Of a DNA stretch of 64,000 bases, positions 15,873-24,554 are shown one piece after another. The DNA comes from UBA1181 sp963654355 (lineage in GTDB: Bacteria > Bacteroidota > Bacteroidia > Bacteroidales > Paludibacteraceae): contig CAVKBM010000003.1 of assembly GCA_963654355.1 (NCBI GenBank), forward strand, positions 1 to 64,000. The letters run 5' to 3'. How positions within the stretch are numbered: the first letter of the stretch is position 1; each line of letters starts with the position of its first letter. The translations under genes and the position numbers were made by a program. The notes beneath the pieces are model-generated. The model was not told the DNA's origin. It saw nothing but the letters and a program-made list of their open reading frames with translations, and ran no database searches.

Positions 15873-18533
15873 CTATCGCGCGTTAGCAATAATCATACTG
15901 CGTATCCTCTCGTTAAACTCGTCATTGGAGATGAGGTCTTCAAGGTTGATGTGTATTCTGTAACGCCAATAGTTGTCTGGGTCGCCTGGGTCATTGATGC
16001 GTTCTTTGAATGTTTCGCTCCAACGAACCTTGCCGTCGGTTGCCATCCAATCTTGAATCGGGAGTATAACCCATGCTGCTGGAGATTTGAGATGTTTCTC
16101 AATAATCTGACGAACAATCCAGGGTTCGCAAAAGAATGGTGCGCCTCCGAATTGGTGTAACTCATTGCTGAAATACCTTTGGACGCTGTCTCTTTCTGTT
16201 TCCCACCATTGCCTCATCGTACTCATATCGTGGGTTGAAGTCGTGCAGACTGAAAGACGCGGTATGCGACTCAGATTGTCAAATTCGACATAAGGTTGTT
16301 TCGGCATTCTCTGAATCTCTAAACAAAGAATTTGTAGTTCACGCATAACGGGAGCAACACATGGAGGCACCATTCCCAAATCTTCTGCGCATACCATCAT
16401 GTTGGTAGAGTTGACCATGGCAGAGAGCTTCTTTTTCGCTCCGTCATGCCAGAAATCGTTGTGTCGGCTGAAATTGAAGTACTCGTAGATATAGCTCAGC
16501 TTGTCTCTCATCTCTTGGGGTAACGTAGGGAATACGAAACTTGAAGTTAATGAGATACGTGGGTGATATTTGCCCTTTTCTTTGTAATCTTCCACAAAAA
16601 GTACTTGACAGCAGAGTAGGTAAAGTCCCTTTTTGAGTTCAATATTCGTAGGGTCGGATGGTATATGCTCGTCTATTTTTGCCTGTGTACTGTACTCTGG
16701 TTTGAGATGATAGAATTCTGCTCCGTCAGATATTAAGTATTTTTTTCTTACTTCATTAGCCTTTTTGCCAAAGATGTTGTCTATAACGGTATCGTTGATA
16801 AGAGGTTCTGTGAGTTTCCCCTTGTCAAATTTAAGTCCGAAATTTTCGATTTCTTCAATGCTGAGTGGCATAGCAGGGGTGAACTGACCTAATAGACCGT
16901 AGTGAGAGTCGGTAGGTGTCCTGAAAATGCGGAAAAAACCTAATATGTGGTCAATTCTGTATGCGTCAAAATATTCAGACATGACGGAGAGGCGTCTCCT
17001 CCACCATTGGTAGCCGTCTTCCTCCATTTTATCCCAGTTGTATATAGGAAATCCCCACACTTGACCCGTGCGTGTGAAATAATCAGGTGGAGCACCTGCA
17101 CAACCGTTGCGGTCAAATAAATCTGGCTGTTTCCATACATCCACGCTACATGGACTAACGCCAATGGGAATATCTCCCTTTAGGGCTACTCCTTTTGTAT
17201 GTGCATAGTCCACGGCCTCTTTCAACTGCCTATAGAGGTGGTATTGTACGAAGAAATGTATGGCGACATGGTCATATTCCATATTAGAGGGGTCGCAATA
17301 TGATTCAACACGTTTTGCGTCGTAGATTGCATCTCGTCCCCAATGACTGAAATCGGTGGTTGAAAATTTATAGTGGAGGAAGCAGAATACAGCGTAGGGT
17401 TTTAGCCAATCTTCCTGCTCCTTCATGAATCTTTTGAAATCCTCTGTCGCGAAGGTCTCTTTGGCGTAGAGGTCGTAGAGTTCGTGGAAATAGATCCACT
17501 TGTATTTGTTGACGGCTTCATAATCGACGAAGGTTTCTTCGTTGAGTTCTTTCTTTTGCGCCTTGTATTTCTTTGTGTCTTTCACTTTTCCAATTTTATC
17601 TATGTTGAGATACATTGGATGAAGTGCATACACGGAGATGGCGTTGTAGGGGTATGAGTCTCTCCATGTGCCGAAATTCGATGTGTCGTTGATTGGCAAT
17701 GTTTGGATGATTCGTTGACCTGTTTTTTCGCACCAATCTGCTAATTTCTTCAAATCATTGAACTCCCCAACACCGAAGCTGTCTTTTGAACGAAGAGAAA
17801 AAATAGGCACAACCGTACCCGCTGCTTTGAACGCTGGTAGGGCAAAGTCTGGTTCAGGGTCGTTGACAATCACTATGTCTGTTGAAATTGAAAAATCAGG
17901 CATTAGGTAGTGGTTGTCTCCTGCTTCCCAACATTGAATGACTTTGTTCTTTGGGTCACGGACAACATATTTGTATTTGAGTGGGAAGTCAATTTTGTTT
18001 CCGTCTAATACCTTGGCAAAGTGAGGGTATTGAAGAGGGTTGAGAGACACTGCCGCATCCTCTTCCCATTTGCCGAGAGCTGAAGCGTCGCCTACGATGG
18101 CCAATTCGTGATTATGGTTTACTTTTGTGCTGACCGTCCTGAAAATGAAAGGTATTTTTTCAGATCCTCTCTTGATTGGCTTTTCATCATGCCTGCGAAT
18201 GGCTTTTTGCATTACTGCCGACATTTCCATTCGCCCTATAGTGGGGTAGGCGTTGAATGTGTCATAGATGAGGATTGTATTGTATTCTTTGCTTAATGGA
18301 CTAAAAGTGTGGGACAGTGGTTCCTCTGTTCGTATTTTGTTGCCGAATTTGCAGATGTAGAAGTTGTATCGGAATGTCTTGTCGTTAGTGTAAAAGGTGG
18401 TTTTCCAACCATGTTCTGTGTATTCCAATGGAAGTCCGGCTCCGTTTGAACCGCGGAGCGCTTCAGTGTCTCCTTCTATGGATACTTCTTCGCCCCATTG
18501 GGAGTCATATCTTAGGTAAAGGGTTATTTTCAT
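15873..18533 (-). CDS. malQ: 4-alpha-glucanotransferase with N-terminal starch-binding modules
   Basis: An 886-residue GH77 enzyme that transfers alpha-1,4-glucan chains between maltooligosaccharides. Two CBM20-like modules (about 1-115 and 125-225) precede the catalytic domain (about 250-870), the long plant-DPE2-like architecture common in Bacteroidota. Catalytic residues are visible: the nucleophile D in YRIDHILGFFR, acid/base E in CAEDLGMVPP and the third D in TSTHDMSTMRQWW. The start is placed at the ATG at 18533 (MKITLYLRYD), where the CBM20 strand begins; an in-frame ATG at 18560 adds nine unconserved residues. No signal peptide, so it acts in the cytoplasm on imported or stored glucan. 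Confidence 0.95.
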   Translation of the reverse strand: MKITLYLRYDSQWGEEVSIEGDTEALRGSNGAGLPLEYTEHGWKTTFYTNDKTFRYNFYICKFGNKIRTEEPLSHTFSPLSKEYNTILIYDTFNAYPTIGRMEMSAVMQKAIRRHDEKPIKRGSEKIPFIFRTVSTKVNHNHELAIVGDASALGKWEEDAAVSLNPLQYPHFAKVLDGNKIDFPLKYKYVVRDPKNKVIQCWEAGDNHYLMPDFSISTDIVIVNDPEPDFALPAFKAAGTVVPIFSLRSKDSFGVGEFNDLKKLADWCEKTGQRIIQTLPINDTSNFGTWRDSYPYNAISVYALHPMYLNIDKIGKVKDTKKYKAQKKELNEETFVDYEAVNKYKWIYFHELYDLYAKETFATEDFKRFMKEQEDWLKPYAVFCFLHYKFSTTDFSHWGRDAIYDAKRVESYCDPSNMEYDHVAIHFFVQYHLYRQLKEAVDYAHTKGVALKGDIPIGVSPCSVDVWKQPDLFDRNGCAGAPPDYFTRTGQVWGFPIYNWDKMEEDGYQWWRRRLSVMSEYFDAYRIDHILGFFRIFRTPTDSHYGLLGQFTPAMPLSIEEIENFGLKFDKGKLTEPLINDTVIDNIFGKKANEVRKKYLISDGAEFYHLKPEYSTQAKIDEHIPSDPTNIELKKGLYLLCCQVLFVEDYKEKGKYHPRISLTSSFVFPTLPQEMRDKLSYIYEYFNFSRHNDFWHDGAKKKLSAMVNSTNMMVCAEDLGMVPPCVAPVMRELQILCLEIQRMPKQPYVEFDNLSRIPRLSVCTTSTHDMSTMRQWWETERDSVQRYFSNELHQFGGAPFFCEPWIVRQIIEKHLKSPAAWVILPIQDWMATDGKVRWSETFKERINDPGDPDNYWRYRIHINLEDLISNDEFNERIRSMIIANAR

Positions 18534-18571
18534 ACGTTTTATTTGATTAGTTTCGTTCAAGAATAGGTCGT

Positions 18572-19276
18572 TTACTCGTTTTCTGGTACGGTTTCACCCT
18601 TTCTGTAATAATAGATGACACCATATTCGCGACAGCTATTGATTTTTTCTTGAGGAGGAAGATTTTCGTATTTCTTTTCTACTTCATCCCAAATTTCAAG
18701 AATCAGTTTGTCTACTTCTTTATTGAGGTTCGCAATATTCTCGATACAGCGAGCGGTGTTATTTTGTAAAACCTTTTGATAGTTGTATCCTTCTGCGAAG
18801 ATGTCGTAAAAAACGCGGACTTTCCCGATTGGGGGATTGTAGATGGGTACGCCACCTTGTGAGAGTCGTTGTTGCTCACCATTGATGATTTTTTTTCCCC
18901 AATCGAAGATGTTTTCGTCGGTGGTGAGGTCGGGAACCGCAAAGTTTTCGGGCTCTAATCCGTATAATTTTTTCGCTTCGGTTTTTATCTCGTTTCGTTG
19001 CACGCACATATTCAGCACTTGAATGAAGTGGGAGATGTATAGGCGTGCTGTTTTAGCGTCTTCTTGCAGTTTTTTGTTTCTAGTGAATTGATTTTCGCTG
19101 CACTGACGGCTTTCTCCTAACGCTCTTTGATAGCGGACGAGCATCGCTTTGGCATTCTCCCATAGTTTGTAGGAGAATGCAAGGCTGTAGAGGTCAATTT
19201 CGTAGCCGCTGTTTACCGCCTGTTGAAGAGAACGTAACCTCGCTTGGTTCGTGTTGGGAAGTCTTCTGTATGGCAT
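18572..19276 (-). CDS. Conserved hypothetical helical protein (starts MPYRRLPNT)
   Basis: A 234-residue cytoplasmic protein, mostly helical, with no motif I can link to an activity. The opening MPYRRLPNTNQARLRSL and a central TENQFTRNKKLQ-like region suggest a Bacteroidota-specific family. It has some resemblance in layout to helical-bundle proteins. The start at 19276 lies 7 bases after the prenyl synthase stop, which fits an operon; a longer reading from 19315 would overlap that gene. It is followed 38 bases later by malQ. Function unknown. Confidence 0.65.
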   Translation of the reverse strand: MPYRRLPNTNQARLRSLQQAVNSGYEIDLYSLAFSYKLWENAKAMLVRYQRALGESRQCSENQFTRNKKLQEDAKTARLYISHFIQVLNMCVQRNEIKTEAKKLYGLEPENFAVPDLTTDENIFDWGKKIINGEQQRLSQGGVPIYNPPIGKVRVFYDIFAEGYNYQKVLQNNTARCIENIANLNKEVDKLILEIWDEVEKKYENLPPQEKINSCREYGVIYYYRKGETVPENE

Positions 19277-19283
19277 GGCAAAA

Positions 19284-20255
19284 TTAACTGATTCTGTAAA
19301 GCAATTTCTCTGCAAGGTCGTAAAAGGCTTGCTTCTCTGACTCTGGTCTGTTGACTTTTCTCAATGCTTCAATGGCTTGTTGATAATAACACTCCATCTC
19401 CTTCTCCGTTAGGGTACGAAGTCCGAGGTTGTCATATATTTTGGTTACAGCGGCTATTTTTTCTTCTCTGTTAAACTCTTCTTTTTGAATCCATGAGAGA
19501 AGTTCTTTTTTTTCTTCTCCTTCTGCTTTTTGCAGCGCGTTGATCAAAAGGAATGTTTTTTTATTGCAACTGATGTCTCCGCCAATTTGCTTTCCGAAGC
19601 TTTTCTCATCGCCGTACACATCTAATATGTCGTCTTTTAGTTGAAATGCGATTCCTATACCGATGCCAAATTCGTAGAGGTATTGTGCGTCTATCTCACT
19701 GGCTCCTCCACAGATAGCGCCGATTTTCAGACTGCCTGCCAAAAGAACCGCCGTTTTCAATCGAATCATCTCAATGTACTCTTTTACGCTTACATCTGTT
19801 CGGTTCTCGAAGTCTATGTCGTATTGCTGACCGTCGCATACCTCGGCGGCTGTTTTTGAGAAGAGACTTAGCAGTTGAGGCAAGACCGTAGGATCGCATT
19901 GCTCTAATAATTGATAGGCTTTGATGAGCATGGCGTCGCCTGAAAGAATGGCTTCGCTGTCGTTCCATTTGATGTGAACGCAAGGGTGTCCACGACGCAC
20001 CTCCGCACGGTCCATAATGTCGTCGTGAAGAAGTGTGAAATTATGGAAAACCTCAAGGGCAAGCGCTGGTTTAATCGCTTTATGAATATCTCCTGAAAAG
20101 AGTTCGCATGCCATTAGTGTAGTTAGTGGGCGAATCCTCTTCCCTCCTAATGAGAGTACATACTGAATGGGGGCATACAAGTCTTGGGGCTCCATATCCC
20201 ACTTTAGTTTCTCTATTTCTGTAGTGATAAATGATTGTAATACTTTGGTTTCCAT
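19284..20255 (-). CDS. Trans-isoprenyl diphosphate synthase (polyprenyl synthetase)
   Basis: A 323-residue enzyme that condenses isopentenyl diphosphate onto allylic diphosphates. The first aspartate-rich motif DDIMD is at residues 78-82 in LLHDDIMDRAEVRRG, and the second, KDDILDVYGD, begins near 207. GGKRIRP at about 38-44 binds pyrophosphate. The first motif has no two-residue insert, and a Phe sits five positions before the first Asp. In related enzymes a bulky residue there limits chain length, so a C15-C20 product is a reasonable guess, but it is not proven. It uses building blocks from the dxr pathway encoded at 3928-5091. Confidence 0.88.
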   Translation of the reverse strand: METKVLQSFITTEIEKLKWDMEPQDLYAPIQYVLSLGGKRIRPLTTLMACELFSGDIHKAIKPALALEVFHNFTLLHDDIMDRAEVRRGHPCVHIKWNDSEAILSGDAMLIKAYQLLEQCDPTVLPQLLSLFSKTAAEVCDGQQYDIDFENRTDVSVKEYIEMIRLKTAVLLAGSLKIGAICGGASEIDAQYLYEFGIGIGIAFQLKDDILDVYGDEKSFGKQIGGDISCNKKTFLLINALQKAEGEEKKELLSWIQKEEFNREEKIAAVTKIYDNLGLRTLTEKEMECYYQQAIEALRKVNRPESEKQAFYDLAEKLLYRIS

Positions 20256-20278
20256 CTGTATGCTATTTGATTTGTTCT

Positions 20279-21070
20279 TTATTTTTCATTGGAATCTTCA
20301 TTGTCAAACTTCCCTTTGCTCGTGTCTTCTCTTCGTGTGCGGTTATAACTTCTATAGCTGTCATACTCAATCTCAACGTCGGGTTCTATAAACGCATCTT
20401 TATGGTTCAGCAGAAATGTGATATACTTGATTGTGAGTCCACGGCTGAGCCATTGCTGTTCGTAGGCGGTTTTAATAGAAAGTATCTTGTCGTCCGAGAA
20501 ATCAGAATGGTAGAGGTCGTTGTTTTGAAAGACTACTTCGTAGTGGTTCGTTTTGATCATCTCGTTTGTATAGGTGAAGAGAAAATTACTATCGGTCTTG
20601 AGGTGTATGAGACCGTTCTCTTTCACAAATTGCTGATATAGTTCCATAAAGCGGGTCGACGTGAGACGTTTGCGTACTTTCTTCATCTGTGGGTCTGGAA
20701 AGGTAATCCACACTTCGGACACCTCGTCTTTGGAGAAAAACTCATTGATGATCTCAATGTTGGTGCGGATAAAGGCTACGTTCTTCATTCCTTTTTGAAA
20801 GGATGATTTCGCTCCTGTCCACATTCGCGACCCTTTTATGTCTACTCCGATGAAGTTTTTCTCGGGATACATGTCTGCCAATTCAACTGTGTATTCGCCC
20901 TTGCCGCAACCCAACTCCAACACGATTGGGTTGTCATTGCCGAAGAATGTGTTCCATTTGCCTTTCAACGCAAACGGCTCTTGCTTCTCGCACAACGCAG
21001 AGAACGTGTACTGAAACACGTGCGGAAACGTGTCCATATCTGCAAATTTGGCTAATTTATTCTTTCCCAC
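20279..21070 (-). CDS. trmB: tRNA (guanine-N7-)-methyltransferase
   Basis: A 263-residue S-adenosylmethionine-dependent methylase that makes m7G46 in the variable loop of tRNAs. The methyl-donor site VLELGCGKGEYTVELA lies near residues 49-64. The family segments GVDIKGSRMWTGAK and WITFPDPQMKKVRKR follow. The usual FPDPW is FPDPQ, a common variation. The C-terminal 35 residues are polar. It is the fourth gene in a same-strand series with gldH upstream and the prenyl synthase 23 bases downstream. Confidence 0.93.
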   Translation of the reverse strand: MGKNKLAKFADMDTFPHVFQYTFSALCEKQEPFALKGKWNTFFGNDNPIVLELGCGKGEYTVELADMYPEKNFIGVDIKGSRMWTGAKSSFQKGMKNVAFIRTNIEIINEFFSKDEVSEVWITFPDPQMKKVRKRLTSTRFMELYQQFVKENGLIHLKTDSNFLFTYTNEMIKTNHYEVVFQNNDLYHSDFSDDKILSIKTAYEQQWLSRGLTIKYITFLLNHKDAFIEPDVEIEYDSYRSYNRTRREDTSKGKFDNEDSNEK

Positions 21071-21123
21071 AGTCTTTTGTCTTTCTGTTAATTATCTATT
21101 GCGAATGATGATGTTATGGTCGT

Positions 21124-21630
21124 TTACTTCTGCTTGTTCGCACTTGGCTTGATTCTCAATCCAATTTCATGGATGCCTTCAAGCGTGTCGTTTCTCATAC
21201 CTTGCGCAATGTCGAAATGGTAGTTTCCGATCTTCGGGAACTTGATGTCTGCGAGGAAGAGTACGGGTAACTCATAGAGCGAACCTGTCGACTTCCCAAT
21301 CCACTTTCCGTAATTGTCTGATAGAACGCACTCTAATGTGTCTCCATACTCAATGTTGTCTGGTGAAACGGAACGAACGAAAATCCAAAAATTCTTGTAG
21401 TTGTAGTCTGCCGAGTTGCGAATGTCAATGATGATGTCATACCTTCCTATCGTGTCGGTGGAATTGTAGTCGAACGACACCAAGTCATTCTTATACCATC
21501 CTTCCTTGCTGATTGGACTCACCTCGTGGTAGACAGCGTTGTCTCCGCAACTGCTCATCATACCTACGAATAGCATAGTCGCAAAAATGCTTTTGACAAT
21601 CAGACTCGTATATGAAAATTTATTTCTCAT
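21124..21630 (-). CDS. gldH: Gliding motility-type lipoprotein GldH
   Basis: A 168-residue predicted lipoprotein with a lipobox (MMSSC, Cys near residue 25). The body matches the GldH family: NDLVSFDYNSTDTIGRYDI, then RNSADYNYKNFWIFV, then a Tyr-rich and strand-rich region ending GIHEIGLRIKPS. GldH is required for gliding in flavobacteria but is also kept in non-gliding Bacteroidales, where its task is unclear. The HolB-RicT-GldH order seen here is familiar in the phylum. The start is set at 21630, 10 bases after the RicT stop; an ATG at 21648 overlapping that stop is possible. The long open frame extending upstream is the arginine/asparagine-rich tail of RicT read in another frame. Confidence 0.85.
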   Translation of the reverse strand: MRNKFSYTSLIVKSIFATMLFVGMMSSCGDNAVYHEVSPISKEGWYKNDLVSFDYNSTDTIGRYDIIIDIRNSADYNYKNFWIFVRSVSPDNIEYGDTLECVLSDNYGKWIGKSTGSLYELPVLFLADIKFPKIGNYHFDIAQGMRNDTLEGIHEIGLRIKPSANKQK

Positions 21631-21640
21631 CTTTCTTAAT

Positions 21641-23185
21641 TTACTCATTTGCATTTTGTGCGTTGTCAGACGGCTGTGGAGCGTCGTTAGGTTTTCCAAC
21701 ATCCTCTTTATTCCCGTTCGTCTGGACAGGGTTGTTTCGTCCGTCTCGGTTGCGGTTGCTATTATTGCGGTTGCGGAACTGATTTCGTCTGTCGTCGTTG
21801 CGATTTTCGTTCCTGTTTCCTTTGTTTCTGTTTTCGTTACGATTCTCATTACGCTCACCGTTCCTATTGCGACGCTCTCTGTTTCGGTCGTTGTCTCGTT
21901 TTGGGTTTTGTTTATCTCCCTGTAGACGAGGCTTTTGTTCTTGATTCTGAGTTGCTTGTACATTCTCTTTTCCAACATCTGTTGTTTGGTCGGTGGATGT
22001 TGGACGAGTTTTCTCTTCTGAATTAGATAAATCTTCTACATTAGAAGGATTAGAAGACTCTGCATTTGCTTGATTATCAGCAATCTTGTTTATTTTGTCT
22101 GTCGGTTTGCTTTTCTTTTTGTTTTTCTTCTTTTTGTCGAATCGGGTGAGGCTGTCTTGCCCGACGACATTCTCGTAGTCGATCTTTTTCTTCTCTTCTC
22201 CGTCTTCCTCTAATAGAGCGTCTACTTTGATACCTTTTTTGTTGAGGGCGATGATTTCTTTTACTCGCTCTACTGGGATGGATATGAGGTTTGACGCCAT
22301 GTTTTTAGCGGAAGAATATTGCATAAATCCGCTGAACACATCGGTTTTGAAGTGGTAGAATGTCCCATCCACCGTTTCCAACGGAATTTCTCTGTTAGGC
22401 AGTTGTTTCTGTGCCTCAACGTATGCATCAATTTCAAAGTTGAGGCAACACTTTAGTTTTGCGCATTGTCCCGCCAATTTCTGTGGATTGAGCGAAATCT
22501 CTTGGTATCGTGCAGAGCTGGTTGCTACGGAGCTGAACTTGGTCATCCAGCTGGAACAGCATAATGGACGACCGCAAGGACCGATACCTCCGATTCGACC
22601 TGCCTCCTGCCTTGCTCCAATCTGTTTCATCTCAATGCGCACATGAAATGCGTCTGCCAATACTTTGATGAGTTCTCGGAAGTCTACACGTTCGTCTGCT
22701 ATGTAATAGAAGATGGCTTTGTTTCCATCTCCCTGATATTCCACATCACCGATTTTCATGTTGAGTTTGAGATTCTCAGCTATCTTACGGGCGCGCAACA
22801 TTGTGTCATGCTCTTTCGCCTTTGCCTCCTCAAATTTCTCCAAGTCGTTCGGACGGGCAATGCGGTAGATGCGTTTAATCTCCGTGCGCGTTTGGTCTAC
22901 ATGATATTTCTTCATCTGTGCCAACACTAACTGACCTGTCATTGAGACAGTCCCAATGTCGTGTCCTGGCGATGATTCTACAGCGACAACGTCTCCTTTC
23001 ACCAACGTGAGGTTGTTCGTGTTGCGGTAATATCCTTTTCTTGTATTCTTGAATGTCACCTCGACCAAGTCTGTTGCGGCAAGCGATTCTGGTATGTCGC
23101 ACAACCAGTCGAACGTGTCTAATTTCTGATCTGTCTTTTTGCTGCAACCTTTGCAATTCATTCTGCAGCCTTCATTTATACTCAT
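21641..23185 (-). CDS. PSP1-domain RicT-like protein with disordered Arg/Asn-rich tail
   Basis: A 514-residue protein. The PSP1/RicT (YaaT) domain occupies about 30-300. It includes GHDIGTVSMTG, the RIYRIARPNDLEKFEEA segment, an EYQGDGNKAIFYYIADERVDF-type strand pair, and the cysteine-rich GIGPCGRPLCCSSW and GQCAKLKCCLNFE motifs that bind an iron-sulfur cluster in Bacillus RicT. An N-terminal MNCKGCSKK adds more cysteines. Residues from about 345 onward are low complexity: first acidic and Ser/Thr-rich, then about 80 residues dominated by Arg, Asn and Glu, typical of an RNA-binding disordered tail. In Bacillus RicT works with RNase Y in mRNA maturation; a similar RNA role is inferred. Confidence 0.87.
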   Translation of the reverse strand: MSINEGCRMNCKGCSKKTDQKLDTFDWLCDIPESLAATDLVEVTFKNTRKGYYRNTNNLTLVKGDVVAVESSPGHDIGTVSMTGQLVLAQMKKYHVDQTRTEIKRIYRIARPNDLEKFEEAKAKEHDTMLRARKIAENLKLNMKIGDVEYQGDGNKAIFYYIADERVDFRELIKVLADAFHVRIEMKQIGARQEAGRIGGIGPCGRPLCCSSWMTKFSSVATSSARYQEISLNPQKLAGQCAKLKCCLNFEIDAYVEAQKQLPNREIPLETVDGTFYHFKTDVFSGFMQYSSAKNMASNLISIPVERVKEIIALNKKGIKVDALLEEDGEEKKKIDYENVVGQDSLTRFDKKKKNKKKSKPTDKINKIADNQANAESSNPSNVEDLSNSEEKTRPTSTDQTTDVGKENVQATQNQEQKPRLQGDKQNPKRDNDRNRERRNRNGERNENRNENRNKGNRNENRNDDRRNQFRNRNNSNRNRDGRNNPVQTNGNKEDVGKPNDAPQPSDNAQNANE

Positions 23186-23276
23186 GTATAATCTTGACTA
23201 TATGTATGTTAAAAATATATATTAGGGATTTTATCCTCTAATATGGAGAAATATACTGTGGAAGAATCTCAATAAC

Positions 23277-24398
23277 CTATTTCCGAATAAGGACAGCGAA
23301 TTTGAGAGCCAAGTCGAAGAAGACTATTTTTGCTTGTGCGTTTTGCTCGATATGCCTTTCGGCGAGTGAAACTTCTCGCATAAAGCCTTCTATATTCCTC
23401 TCGTTGATAAAAGGGGAGAATTTTGTGGAAAAATTCGCCTCTTCGTTCGATTGATAGTTCAGCTGCTTTTCTTGTAGGTTATAGATGAAATTCTCTCGTA
23501 TGGTCTTTTGTGTATATTTGAGGAAGTTAATCTGTTGTTTTCTGCCAGCTGCATGCACCTCTTCTGCCCAACGTTGCATCTCTTTCACTTTTCTTGCAAA
23601 GCAGAGTCGCATAACAAGGACAAACCAATTGAAATTTTCATTTTCATCTTCGGAATGCTCGTAGAGTTCCCTCGCCTTTGTCAGACTGCCGTTGGAAATG
23701 TGCGCCAAATGCGCCAATTCTTCAGCGTCTAAAGTGTGGTCGTCTCCTAAGGCTTTGGCAATGTCTGCCTCGGTCAACGGAGGCACGAAGAAGCGTTGTG
23801 TCCTGGAAGTGATGGTTGGCAACAACTTTTCGGCTTCATTGCTCACCAGGATAAAAAGCGTCTTTTGTGGTGGCTCTTCAATGATTTTTAGCAGTTTGTT
23901 GGCACAAACATCATTCATCATTCGCTCGGGAAGCCAGATAATCATCACCTTGTATTCCGATTCGTACGATTTTGAAGCGAGTTTCTGAATGATTTTATCA
24001 CTCTCGTTGGCGTATATCTGACTTTGCTTGTTGTCTTTGCTCATCACTCGCTCCCAATCGGTGAGGGTGAAATAGGGCGATTTTAACACTCGCTCTCTCC
24101 ATTCTGGCAAGAAATTGTCGCATGTAACGGTGTCTTTCATTCGAGAAATTGGAAACGCAAAATGCAAGTCGGGGTGAATCAATTTCTGCATCTGTTGGCA
24201 CGAAGGACAAACTCCGCAGGAGTCATGCTCATCTCGATTTGGACAGTTGACATATTGGGCAAGCGCCAATGCAAGTGCCAATTTGCCAGATCCCTGTGGA
24301 CCTTGCAATAACAACGCATGCGGTAACCTGTTGTCAATCACCGACTTGATGAACGATGTCTTGAGCCTTTCTTGTCCGTATACGTCTTTGAATTGCAT
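23277..24398 (-). CDS. holB: DNA polymerase III delta-prime subunit
   Basis: A 373-residue clamp-loader subunit. QERLKTSFIKSV and the Walker A GPQGSGK (residues 33-39) are followed by a zinc module with Cys at about 52, 61, 64 and 67. VMIIWLPERMMNDVCANKLLKIIEEPP is the delta-prime box that takes the place of an active ATPase site, and TITSRTQRFFVPPL is the sensor region. It loads the beta clamp during replication. The gene heads a same-strand series with the RicT-like gene and gldH 91 bases downstream. Confidence 0.92.
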   Translation of the reverse strand: MQFKDVYGQERLKTSFIKSVIDNRLPHALLLQGPQGSGKLALALALAQYVNCPNRDEHDSCGVCPSCQQMQKLIHPDLHFAFPISRMKDTVTCDNFLPEWRERVLKSPYFTLTDWERVMSKDNKQSQIYANESDKIIQKLASKSYESEYKVMIIWLPERMMNDVCANKLLKIIEEPPQKTLFILVSNEAEKLLPTITSRTQRFFVPPLTEADIAKALGDDHTLDAEELAHLAHISNGSLTKARELYEHSEDENENFNWFVLVMRLCFARKVKEMQRWAEEVHAAGRKQQINFLKYTQKTIRENFIYNLQEKQLNYQSNEEANFSTKFSPFINERNIEGFMREVSLAERHIEQNAQAKIVFFDLALKFAVLIRK

Positions 24399-24554
24399 TT
24401 TTCCCTCTTGATAAGATATCCAAAATATACCTTACAAATTTACGATAAAAATGCGACAATTTATTGCGGTTTTTTAAAAAATGAGAATGGAAGATTTCGT
24501 TTACAGAGAATCGTCTATTCGCAATGCAATGATGATGGGTTCTCTTATTTTTCT

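Noticed and set aside
20231..20641. A plus-strand 136-residue protein
   Set aside because: It lies within trmB on the other strand and shows no recognisable family.
21539..21925. A plus-strand 128-residue hydrophobic protein
   Set aside because: It is the complement of the RicT tail; the low-complexity codons keep the opposite frame open and give a false membrane-like sequence.
21124..21978. A 284-residue protein extending GldH upstream
   Set aside because: The first 110 codons are the Arg/Asn-rich tail of the RicT-like gene read in another frame. The signal peptide and lipobox place the real start at about 21630.
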